Shown here piece by piece: positions 12,172 to 23,740 of a DNA stretch of 64,000 bases. The DNA lies in the NCBI GenBank assembly GCA_024305405.1, contig JAKNDB010000087.1:8062501-8126500 (forward strand), read 5' to 3'. A program made the translations under genes and the position numbers. The notes below the pieces were generated by a model that was not told the DNA's origin, ran no database searches, and saw only the letters and a list, made by a program, of their open reading frames with translations. Source of the stretch: Dirofilaria immitis (taxonomy: Eukaryota > Nematoda > Chromadorea > Rhabditida > Onchocercidae). How positions within the stretch are numbered: position 1 is the stretch's first letter; every line of letters starts with the position of its first letter.

Positions 12172-12279
12172 TTATATATCTGCAGCTGTTTCGGAATATT
12201 CTTTTTCGATTTTGCTTTTGTTCAATTGCGAGAAGGCGTGAAACGAAATCTCGGATTCAATGCGCAAATTGTTTACCAT
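12172..12279 (-). CDS. Short minus-strand ORF, possible exon
   Basis: A 35-residue frame starting MVNNLRIESEISFHAFSQLN and ending at TAA. It is hydrophilic and uses varied codons, unlike the surrounding low-complexity frames, and sits in slightly GC-richer DNA. No splice partner is identified and no family is recognised, so it may be chance. Confidence 0.2.
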   Translation of the reverse strand: MVNNLRIESEISFHAFSQLNKSKIEKEYSETAADI

Positions 12280-14761
12280 TGACGCATGTGATCGCTATTG
12301 AACCATCCAATATTATGCTTACTCAAGCATTTGGAAATAACTATCATCTGTTTATCAAACCTGTCAAAAAGTTTACAAATTATTCAATATTTATTTTTGT
12401 TTTCATTGTTTACAAAAATTATGTAAACGTAAACAAAATATAAACTATCTATGATATAGTACTTCATATTTGTGATATTACATGTCAATTTAATCTATAA
12501 GTAACATGACAACATAAAAATTATGTAATTTTAAAATAATAAGAAAGGTACTATTTCAAAGTTTTTATGCGAAAGAAAGCTTAACCGAATTTAATCAAGA
12601 AGTAATTATGACACGATAAGCCTTAAAAATAAGTATCTTTTTGATATTTATTAGAAAACGAAAAAGAAAAAAAGGGAAAAAAAAGAAATAGGAAGAAATT
12701 GTACAAGTAATTTAATTTAAGGAATCACATTTGGCACCAATAGCTCAACTCGAAGATATGAATATATGAGATGTTCAACCGATAAAACAATGACAGCTGT
12801 TGTAATTCTATCAAAACGCTTCAATAACAATAACACAATTAAAAAAAAGCATCGATGGAATTTATATAAAAAAAAGAGTCATTTGTTTTTAAATCACTTC
12901 ATGTATCTTTGTTATGGCATCTGTTCACTTCGTTATTGTTTTTTTATCAAAATAAATGCTCAATTTTTATTGAATTACTTATATATATATATAAACTTCT
13001 TTTTCATTTATGTAAATCTTAATTAGAATTAAAATTTTTATATCGTAAATGGGATACATGCGGATAGTAAATATTTTGTCGTAGAAATTAAAAATTGAAA
13101 GAAAAATTGATGTTTTATTTATAACATATTATTTTATATTTCAATATTTTATTCAGAATTATTTTTTTCATTGATCGATTTTCTTTGCTTTTTCTTTCCA
13201 TTGAATTTAAAATTCCTGATCGAATCATCGCTCATTATTTTACGTTATATTTTCTTTCCCTTTTTTTTTTCATTTTTTCTTCTTTGTTGCTTAAATTTCT
13301 TTAAACGTATATAAGTGTGAAAATACATAAATATTTTTCTTTTTTCTCATTTTATCGTTTTTTTCAAACTGACGAAAGGAATATATATAGGATGCTAACA
13401 TTTTTTCTAAATGATTGATTGTTATTCGTTTAATCAAAAAAAGAAGAAAAAAATGGACGCATCATAGTTCAAATCCATAAAATTCAATATATCATTCGTC
13501 ACATTACTGCATCTATTGAATTTATCAAAAAAAAGATGATGAAATCAAAGGACTAGTTGATAATTATTTACACAATAGATGCTTTAAAATATAATTTATT
13601 GATTTATTAACAAATTAATTCATACTTTTAAAGCGCGATAATGAAGCTCAAAATATCAAAGCATATTGTTAAATGCTAAATTAATTTTCGAAAAATAATA
13701 CTTCCAATGATTAAATTTTTGGAATTAATGCTGTAGTAATACGAGTCATAAATCATTTATTAAGCTTTGAAAAGTAATGCTGTTCCTAAGTTCTAAGTCG
13801 CACATATAAATACAATTTTTAAAATTAAATTCCAAGAACTTTATGAAAAAATTATATGAGTGATAATATATGTATTTATTGGGATATTCGATATTAGATA
13901 TCATCCCATTAACAATATTAAATGTACTTTAAATTCAACCATCATCATTACAATCTTTTTTAATTGGCCACTGAAAATATTATGTATTTTGTATTCATCC
14001 ACCTTCTTATTTCCACGTAATATTCATTATTTATATTTTTCATTTTGTCTTTTTTTTTTTTGAAATGCTTATCATTTATTTCATCTTTACCTATAGAAAA
14101 ATACAATATTGATTCTAAAAAATCTGCATAATTCAATTGATGTAATTCCCAAAACTTTGAATTATAAAAGATCTGCTTTTTATTAAAAACCATTCATTTT
14201 TAGAATCATGAATCATTTAAGACATATTGAAGGTAAAGATAAAATAAATGATAAGTCTTACAATTTTTTATTTTCAAAAAAATTTCTAAATTTTTGCCTT
14301 AAAAATTATAACTTAAATTTAAATTTAATTTTTTCGCTTATCTTAATTTCTCTTATTTCATTATAAGAATATAATGAAGGAAAAAAATGAGGAAATAACT
14401 GCAGGAAAATGAAGCAAAAAAGTTATAGGGAACGATCAGAAAAGGAAAAACATTTTTGCCAAAATTTTTTAATTTTAGTTATTATTCTTCTGAATCATTT
14501 ACTAAAGAAATTCTTATTTGTTAAATGATTCGCAAATACAAAAATTTTGTCTGTTACCATTATCAGCTAACTATCAATGACAAATTTGTACTATCTAGTT
14601 GTCAATTATGCATATATGTATATATATATATTATAAGAAATTGAATTCTCTTTATTTTCTATTTGACCTAATTTATCAACAATACAATATATCCAATCAC
14701 ATAACTATCAGTAATTCTTGATAACTAAATGGCACAAAAAATCAAAAGGAATTCCGCATAG

Positions 14762-14792
<31 letters not shown>

Positions 14793-15685
14793 GTCCTATA
14801 TATACAATCCTTGTACTGCGTCACTTCTAAGTAAAATTTTGATAGTTTAACTGGATGAATAGCAAGCCGTATCCAATCATTTTCTGAAAACTTCGAAATA
14901 CATTTTAAATTCATGGAAGCGAAACAGAAGCGAGACACTAATCCACACCACATCCTCTAGTAACTTGATGCTTCACGATGATTTATGATATATAAGTATA
15001 TAGATTCTTAATTTATAAATGAATTAGCTGAAAGTCTTTTTTTTCGTTAAAATTCGAGGATTTCAAATCACTAAAGCTTAAAAGCGTAAATGATGGTCTG
15101 ATAGTGAGAATGCATATTCTTTATTTATCAAATAAAAACCATGATACTAAATTCTAATATACGTATATCTTATATACTAAATTCCATGCTTAAATATCTT
15201 CTACCAAAATGTTTCGCTCACTGAAGGAGGAATCCATAAGCCTTTTTTAAAAGATGTAATCAAACAGAAATTATAGAACTCACTCTCCATTATTTTTAAA
15301 TCGGTGAACTTGCACGAGAGAAGAAAACTTACATTTGTAGTCATCAAAAGTTTTGAAATAATGTAACAAGCATTCACCTCACATGAAGTAAATCATCTCA
15401 TCAGCTTTCTATGAAAATTATTTTCATATTTGTCAGCTTTTTTTTACGAGCGGATATCATGAAGGATTTTCGTATTGATAATATTCGAAACGAAACTTTA
15501 TAAGGTATGTAATTAACAAAAAGCAAGTAAATGGAATGAATAATTTCATGAAAACCTAGCTTAACTAATCAGTGCCTGTTTTCACTTTATATATATAAAA
15601 TATTATATAAAGAGATAAAAACATATGATTACAGTCAAAAATAAGCCCGAACTTTTCGAGCTAACAATAATAAAATATATATTAG

Positions 15686-15840
15686 AGGAAACATAGAATA
15701 TATGAAATTATGATGAACATATATTAAATGAAAGATAGAATATATATAATTAATGAATACATAATAGAGAAACATAGAATATATGAAATTGTTATGAATA
15801 TATATTGGAAGGAACATAGAATATATGAAATTATGATGAA
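15686..15840. repeat. Degenerate minisatellite
   Basis: Four imperfect copies of a unit containing ACATAGAATATATGAAATT, of variable 35-50 base spacing. They create a repetitive minus-strand open frame rich in NFIYSMF that is not a gene. Confidence 0.8.
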
Positions 15841-15902
15841 CCAATAGCTTTATGAGTTTGCGATTCAACATTCTACACATTAAAATTCAACATCTTATAT
15901 AA

Positions 15903-18900
15903 TCAGTGACCCTGCTTCTTATCGTTTACAATCAGCTTTTCTTCGGCACGACGAACTGCCATTGGTATGCGCGAGTCAGTTTTAGTCCGATAATTACCCA
16001 GTAATTTCGGACAACTCATTTCTCCTTTGCAATTCTATCCATCTAGATAAAATTTTATTTTGTAATAAAAGGCATCCATAATGTATAAATAAATTAAAAT
16101 CAAATATTCATCACAAACGAAATTACAGCATAAAAATCATCAAATTATTAGGTTAGTGGAAACAAGGATAATTTAAAAAAATGGATAGATAGACCAATAT
16201 GCTCAAGGAACATAATTGTATCTTCCAGAAAAGATTAAAAAATTGATTTCTAAAAAGCCAATAAATTCAACCTTTTTCAACATGTCGTAGATAATACGAT
16301 CACCTACATATGAGTCATGTTTATATTCAGGATGTTCGGAAATAAATTCCCTCATCCAAGCCGCTAATGTTTGCAACTCCCCAGAAGCTCGTTTCTGAAA
16401 TTCTTTCGTCACTTCATAAAATTTAATAAATAACTGAAAAATAAGATCCATTCATACAGTACTAATAACCACCTGTATGAAGCTTAAATATTGAGACACA
16501 GTGCATCGCGAATCCACATCAACATCAGCACTATCTAAATATTGACGCATTAGTGGTATTAGTCCCGGAAAATCGTCACCGTTCCCTGAAATGATTATTC
16601 TGTAAAGCCCTTCTACTACACGGTATATTTTACTCTTAGCCAGATTCTGTTCATCGTCAATTTTGAGACTGACAAATACTAAATTTTTATCAGCAATTTG
16701 GGCTTCATTCGATAGTACCCATAATATAATATACTGTGTTAAAACATCAAAAAAATTACCGATAAGAATAACATCAATAAAAATAGGTTATTCAGAAAGA
16801 TTTCAAAATTGAAGGATTCAGATTACAAAAATTTTTCACACATTAAGTCAATGTTAATTCTACTTAAACTTAAAAAAAAAAAGAATCAATGCTTCAAAAA
16901 AACTTGAAAATTTCAACCATTAATAATTTCATTGATAGTCATTTCCACGACGTCATCAGACTCGAGTGTACAACCAGCTCCTCTCGCGCATGGTGGTGAG
17001 TTGCAAGTTGCAATACCCTTACGGAAAAGTAATTTTTGTTCCATGACGGCATTTCGGCGCTGTGCACGCTTCATATTCTCCGTAACAGCAGAAATAGGTA
17101 AGATCAAAGTGATACGAAATGATATCATCACTCTAGAAATTAATTCTACATTGCAAAACACTTTTTTCAATCCGAATTTCTATCGGGATGAAAAAACCAT
17201 AAATTTATCCAATAATTGGAAATGCTGAATTTAAGTAATCTGATTTAAATCCGGTAAACGAAAACTTGCATACTTTCAGCAATTTCCACTATTCGGGAGT
17301 TAAGTTACTCTCATTCAAACTGCTGGAATCCATAAAATTTGTTCAAATTTTCGAATATCACTTTCCTTTGATGTAATCGAACTTTTCTATTTCTACTTCG
17401 GTTCCTCGTCGTCAAAAGTTCAATAGGTCGAAAAATAATAATTTGAAGTGATATCAAAAAACATCAAACTTACCTTGTTAAAAGTACAACAAAACAACAA
17501 TAAGCTGCATTTTCGAAATCTGTCAGTTGCACTTCACTCGGTCGAAATTCAACACGCCAACCAATTTCTGAATCAGGCGGAGGTGGCTTGAAACGCATAT
17601 TCATCCAATTCGAACTTTGAACTGTTTCAAAATGTTCAGTTGTTTTCATATCATCTTGTTCAATACGTTCGCGAAATACCTACAAAAAAAAAGAAAAATA
17701 ATGGACAAAATAAAGCGATCAAATACTGATTTTAAATAATGATATTACAAGTATCAATCAATATTATTTCTGCTTTGAATACAACAAGTTCTTATAAATA
17801 AACTAAGAGATTGAGCTATTACAATCAATTACCATTATAAGTAAACTTCATAACCTGTAAAGGATCGCGAATAAACATATGCGCAATGTGTTGAGCAAGA
17901 AGATCATCAATTCCACCATCTTTTAACTGCTTATAAATCTTATCGTCATACTGAAGCGGTATATCATTATATCTGAAATTACAGACCATATCTGAAACGC
18001 AGAGTATTTATTTCTATCATAAAAAATTAAAAAGAAAAAGTTATTAGAAATAAAAAATCAATATGACGCATACTTTTAATTATTCCTGACGTTTCTGAGA
18101 TACCAATGAATAGAAATAAGATATAGAAGTTAAAACTGAAGAAAATTGTCATCCAATCTTTTATTGCGTATTAGCAATTACATTATAAAAAACTGGTATA
18201 TAAAGAGGAATAATGTGATAAATTATCACAATGAAGTTAAGGAGAAAAAGTTGTAAAAAGTTTATTCCTTTATTTCAATATAAATGGTAATATAACTTAC
18301 GATTCAGAACAAGGATAAATATAACAATCAGTAGTATCATATCGGCTCTTTTCCAAAACAAATTTGTTATTCTTCAGTGGCACTAAACCTCTCTCTTCAG
18401 CTGTGCGATCGTCTACACTCTAGAATTTGAAAATAGGTATTTAATATTAGAAAAGAAAAAAAAAAGAATCTTTCTAATGTCCAAAATCACACATTCACAA
18501 CACTTAGATGTAATATCTTGTAGTAAAAATATCACCTTAAGTACTGAATGTTAAAAATTTATTTAAGATATTATATAAGACATGGAATATATAAAACAAA
18601 AGTCAAAAACTCTTTAAATAATAAACATATTTCATCAATTCATTTGGTTATTTTACCGCTGATATGACATCCCAACGAGAATCAACATTAGCCAATCGTG
18701 ATCGAAAAACAGGTGTCGCAGCTGATAACGCCAGTAATACAGGCGTTATTGGTGTCAGTTGATCATACAACCATCGTGCTTCGTCAATATTGACAGCCTA
18801 CATTAATAAAAATATTTAAATTGAACATAAATATATGGTAATAAAAAATTACAGTCATATGTGGACTATAAAAGATCAATATTGCAATATTCTTCTTTGT

Positions 18901-21091
18901 TTGACTTCCCCATTCAAAAAGGGAATATGAGAATAAAAGTTTCTTTCTCTGCAAAGAAGTCTTAAAAAGAATTATAGAATGAAGAAAATATTACCTGAAA
19001 AGTGACTTGTAAACAACAACAGCCCATTCCGAACCCCATATGGTCCATATAAATATGATCTGGTTTTGCAGCTCGTGCAGCCTGACCGCCATCTTTTGCC
19101 TTTGTAAAATTTTCCTGAAATGAACGAAGAGTGTAAACAATATGAAAGTAACAAAATGGCGTTGATTTCATTTCCTTGAATAAGTTTCAGCATTATTTTT
19201 TTGTCGGAAACTCTATCAATTATTATGTAAACATAAATGAACGAATTATAAAAATTTCATATTTTATTAATTCCTGCTGCAGCTTTGTTATTATTCAAAT
19301 ATGCTTTGTTATTATTCAAAAGACAAAAATTTTCGAACGTATTACAAGAAATAAAAAAATAAATGTTATGTATAACTTTTTTCCTCAAATTCTGGAACAC
19401 ATTTCGAAATGTTATGTAAAACGTTAAGTTATTAAAAGAATACTTGATATGGACTTGGTGTATTGATATCTTTATATATTGGCACATTTATGGCAACTTT
19501 TTCACCACGACGCTGCCTAATATTTCTTACCAAATTCCGAAATCTGGAAGAAAAATATAACTGCTTCATTAATATGAGATAGTCAAGTAGCCTTCTAAGA
19601 AATAATAAGTAATCAGGGAATTGAAAAACAACTTGAATTAATGCTGCATAAACATTTTTAAAAACATATCGCACATCAAAACAATATGCCGTACCTTGGA
19701 TGACCCCGTAAATTGCTTCGTCAGGAAAAACACCGAGCAACCGAAGCTATTGTCGTCATCCGGACGTGGCTCATACGGAGGCGAGGTGAAATCTGGTGTA
19801 CCCAAAGCGGGGAATGATATTGACATAATCGACTCATCATTTTTCAACAACCGTGTAACTTCAGCTCGGCGAGATATCATATTACTTTCCACGACATTGA
19901 AGCATGCCAATAAACCTGAATTTTGAAGAACTAAAAAGATTTTAGATTGCTGGAAAAATTCTAAGCCAATTTTTCTCATAATTTACGATCAAAAATAATA
20001 CCCATAATTCCACGCCAGAAGAACATGGAACATACAAGAAGATAATGAACTTGATCGTACTTCTCATCCGGAAAGTTTCCGTGATCGCGGAGAAAATTGA
20101 ATAAGTAACCTCCATAAGGTGCTCCCGGTGTTCCTTCAATCATATATGATGCAAATTCTGGACGCCACAAGCAACAGTTTTCATTCCCCAATAGTGCATT
20201 CAATTCTTCACCAGCTTGCAGTTGATGAAGAATTTCTTCTGCTCGTAAACTTACTCGGACCTGAAACGCTCTAATAAAAAAAAGCACATTTTATTTATTT
20301 CAGCTCTTTTTTACTACAACTTCTCATAGCATCTTACTTGTCATCTTAATTTGAACTGTACTGTAATGTGTTAAATAAATCATATCATAGCCCAATTTCT
20401 AACAAGCAATGAATGTCATAAGAATGGTAAAAATTGTGTCCTATCGAGAAGTAATGAGTCATATATTCATTGAAAAAATTCAGAAGAATTGCATTTTCAT
20501 TCTATGCTTTGTTTTACCTCCTCTTCAATCGAATTCACCAACCTTCTTTGCATCATCATCAAATTTAATAATTATATACTCAATTTCATCACCCCACTTC
20601 AACTGATCACCTTCACGTCCTTTCAGTCGATGATAGAGAGCAATGAACTGCGCGATACCATGCTCCTCAAACGGATAAGTTAGATATAATTATTATTCTA
20701 ATGCTCACCGCCGACATAAAATTATATCCTTCACTCAAAAATATAGTTTCTTTGAACACAAAAGGCAACTGCATTAATAAGAGGAAAAATAATTATTTCA
20801 TAACAAAAAATAAATAAATACACAAGCTTCCTTATTCAAAATTTTAAAAATAATTACGAATTTCCAAAAATTTTTTAAAATTTAAAAATAATTTTAGAGT
20901 ACTTTATAATGAAATCTATTATTCGATATAAAATATTTGATAATTTTAACGCTGAGATATTAGATAATTAATCCAATCAAATTGAGCAAATGTCTATACT
21001 TAATTAAAAGATAGATACTTACCTTAATATAATCAACGTAGGGTACTGTTTCATTCCACGATAGTGGTGTCCCAAGTGTTAATAAGCCCAT
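15903..21091 (-). CDS. gcs-1: Glutamate-cysteine ligase catalytic subunit
   Basis: Joins glutamate and cysteine with ATP to gamma-glutamylcysteine, the limiting step of cytosolic glutathione synthesis. Exons, 5' to 3': 21091-21023, 20665-20543, 20260-20110, 19915-19695, 19543-19444, 19114-18995, 18797-18657, 18419-18301, 17972-17855, 17679-17474, 17132-16918, 16585-16473, 16394-16272 and 16042-15903. All phases fit and give about 653 residues, the family's usual size. Start [12 protein letters not shown] matches animal GCLC. Family blocks in order: [94 protein letters not shown] and [17 protein letters not shown]. Two exons need extra bases in homopolymers (near 19726, 19704 and 16024), read as assembly errors. 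The region after Asp-Ser ends in a short basic tail. In C. elegans this gene is induced by SKN-1. Confidence 0.95.
16586..16668 (-). other. In-frame open extension upstream of gcs-1 exon 12 (possible alternative exon)
   Basis: Upstream of the exon 12 acceptor the frame stays open, and an acceptor TTTGTCAG before base 16668 is in the phase left by exon 10 (17474). Using it would skip exon 11 and replace its 71 residues by 28 that include [12 protein letters not shown] and [13 protein letters not shown]. The wider open frame reaches 16733. No transcript evidence is available here. Confidence 0.3.
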
Positions 21092-21104
21092 ATTAGTCCC
21101 AAAT

Positions 21105-21112
21105 CCTGCAAG
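21105..21112 (-). promoter_or_regulatory. Probable spliced-leader acceptor of gcs-1
   Basis: TTCTTGCAG ends 14 bases upstream of the gcs-1 ATG with no upstream ATG between. This is the usual position of a nematode trans-splice site, although a 5' leader intron is the alternative. Confidence 0.55.
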
Positions 21113-23710
21113 AATCTAGAGAAAGGTTTTGAATGTTTAAATATTAAGTGTGTGGAGAAACATGACTAAAATTAAAAAGTGGTAATACAAAAACTCGGAA
21201 TCAAAGTTGAGGAGAGAAAAATGAATTTTCGTTATATCTACGAAAAATTACACATCAAACGTTTAAAATTTAAACTTTAATTTTTAAAAATAGCGAAAAT
21301 AAAGAACAATGACTGTTGAAATAAAAGAAAAAGAAATTTCCTTTTAATTGTTTCAACTTTATAAACACTTTAATCTTTTTTCATGTAATTTAAAGTTGCA
21401 AACACTGTTTTATTCATCGAAAGGAATGCAATCATGTAATCAGAGGAAGATAAAAATGACTAAGGAAGATAATAAATCACAATCAATTTAAAATTGAATA
21501 GATCTAGAACCGAGCAAAAAAGGCGTTTCAATTAATCAAACTAATGGTAAGAGAAAGGACAAGAAAAGTACAGTTGTGATAGAAACTTTTCAATAAAAAA
21601 CATAAAAATAATGAATTAAAAAGTGTGACAGAAACTTTTCAGTTGCAAAAGAAAATAATGAATTAAACATTAATTGAATAAGAAGCTTTTGCCGCAAAAG
21701 ACATTATGGGCAAATTAGCAATACCTTATCAGAGGGAAATTTAAAGGATTTTCTGCTTATGTTATATCAGTCCAACAGAGACGCATAAGGTTTGATCATG
21801 CGGCTTGAAAGTAATGAAATCATTGTATTTGTGCTTTGTAGTAGTACTAATCATACTTAATAATATGATTATAATTCAGTATAAGCTTCAAATAAAACGA
21901 CAACCAACTTCCCGTTTTCCAATAACAAAATAAAAATTATAATCATTCTATAATCAATAGCAATTTAGTTCAAAAAGGTGTTCCTAAGCTATGACGTAAT
22001 ATCAATATTATAGTGATAACATGACATTATTTTTAAAAATGACAATAAAGTATGCTTGGCATAGGTGAAAGACATAAAAGTAACGAGGCATATCGTTGTC
22101 ATAGTGCTTAATCATAATGAGCTAAAGTTGACAATCTAATCTGATAAGTGATATATAACGTAATTCAATGTCAGAGTGATAAGTGACATGGTAATAAACT
22201 AAGTAGATAATTTTTGAAATTAAAAATGATATATTTTACAACCGTTAATATTGTTTTAACTAATGAATGAATGAGAAGATGAAAAAGTGTTCTTTTACTT
22301 TCCTATAAAATCCATCAATTACAATGAAATTCAGTAAATAAGCATGATAAGAAAAAACGAACAAAACTTTCGCTACAATTTTTATCCAAAAAATTTTCAT
22401 TTTTTCGCTTCTCGATTTTTTATTGGTAAATCGAAATGGCTTTTGAAAGGAAAACGAAATTTCATCATCGTTTGAAATATTACACAATAATTGAATGAAA
22501 GAAAATGACGATAGTACATTTTCGTTTCCTAAAATACACCCATTTCAGTGTTCAAAAACAAAAATTAATTTTGTCAAAGAACAAGGAAAACAGAGAGAGA
22601 GAAAAAAACTAAAACTATTACTCATATACATTATCACTGAAACGAAACTATTAATGAAATAGGAACTGCTCACGTAAAAATCAACACGTTATATGTCAAA
22701 GGAGTAAGAAATATGAAATGTAAATATGCCTAGATTTATCAGCTACGTCGATTCAACATAGAAAACTCGCGGTTTTTGCACCTACAGCATACATATTGAA
22801 TAAAATGCTTTGTCAACTTGCTAGTGATCAATTTTGAAGCAAATGAATCACAGCCTTGTATTCCAATATATTTGCAAATGTATAAATTATATTACTAATT
22901 TAAAATTAGACATTGCACAATTCTCTAATCAAATTATCAATAAAAAAGATGCCAACATAAATACATATCATTCTCGTAATCTAAATACTGCATAGATCGT
23001 TCGATATAAATTATGAAGAATTATGCAGATTGTTATAATGATACATGACTAAGTTGTTACAAATATAACATGATGCAGCTTAAAAGTGATAAAACCAGCA
23101 TATTCATCCTTTTCAATAGCATCGATCATATTATGATGAGTAATAAATGAATACATTCAACTTAACATTTAAATTATTTTCGATTTGAAGTATAGAAACG
23201 ATGGTTTCGCTGAATGATTTAGTCACATATGGATAAGCATAAAAACTCATAAGAAGCGATTTGAAAGAAAAAGTTCCACAAAAATTTAACCATAAAAAGT
23301 AATGAATATAAGTTTTACTGGGATAAGGAAATTATACTTTTACGAGTAGAAAATATCGTCATAACTAAAAAAAGAAAACTTTTACCAACTTCTATAACTG
23401 TCAATAAAAGCTTCGCACAAATGTTTCTGTGAAAATTTCCACGGACCGTATTAAAATGGAGATTGATTGTTAGACAAATAGCTTGTGACAGTGATTATAT
23501 CGTAGTTACGGGGCTAGGATGTAGTGGTAAGTGTTTGGGATCTTTCGATGAGAAACAGAAAAAGATTTGGAACTGTCACATCTAGATAATTGATCGGAAT
23601 TAATTACTGATAGTAGTAGTATATATGCGTTTGATTGGAAAGAAAAGCTTTATCTTTCTGACAACATACAAATATAAAACTTCGCAAAATGAAACTAAGT
23701 TCACATTTGA
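21113..23710. other. Shared intergenic region between divergent gcs-1 and zyg-11
   Basis: About 2.6 kb with no convincing gene. A minus-strand open frame at 22260-22487 is rich in Phe, Ile and Lys and has no splice or start support. The stretch should hold the promoters of both genes and contains a small cluster of bZIP-like sites at 21992-22046. Confidence 0.55.
21992..22046. promoter_or_regulatory. Cluster of bZIP-like motifs upstream of gcs-1
   Basis: TGACGTAA at 21992-21999 is an ATF/CRE-like site. ATGACATT at 22021-22028 and ATGACAAT at 22039-22046 are, on the gcs-1 strand, AATGTCAT and ATTGTCAT, both fitting the SKN-1 consensus WWTRTCAT. They lie about 0.9 kb upstream of the gcs-1 start. 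Single matches are common in AT-rich DNA; the clustering and the nature of the gene are the only support. Confidence 0.35.
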
Positions 23711-23718
23711 AGTTTCAG
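23711..23718 (+). promoter_or_regulatory. Probable spliced-leader acceptor of zyg-11
   Basis: AGTTTCAG ends 22 bases before the ATG at 23741, a typical nematode trans-splice position. Confidence 0.55.
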
Positions 23719-23740
23719 AATATTTTATTCGTTGTACAAA

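Larger units (their letters stand above)
8695..15902. other. Gene-poor AT-rich stretch
   Basis: No multi-exon gene can be supported. It holds an (AT)n run at 10462-10489 and another at 14762-14789, the inverted repeat at 11085-11137, a minisatellite at about 15686-15840, and scattered short open frames. The least random of these are a 32-codon plus-strand ORF from ATG 11282 and the minus-strand ORF at 12172-12279. A minus-strand frame at 14708-14953 owes much of its length to the (TA)n run. Introns of the gene starting at 7976 may occupy part of it. Confidence 0.5.

Noticed and set aside
15635..15880. Minus-strand frame with repeated NFIYSMF.
   Set aside because: Comes from the minisatellite at 15686-15840.
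23500..23600. GC-richer stretch looking like a tRNA with an A-box-like segment.
   Set aside because: No B-box GGTTCGAATCC and no cloverleaf pairing could be made. I found no tRNA or rRNA gene in the window.
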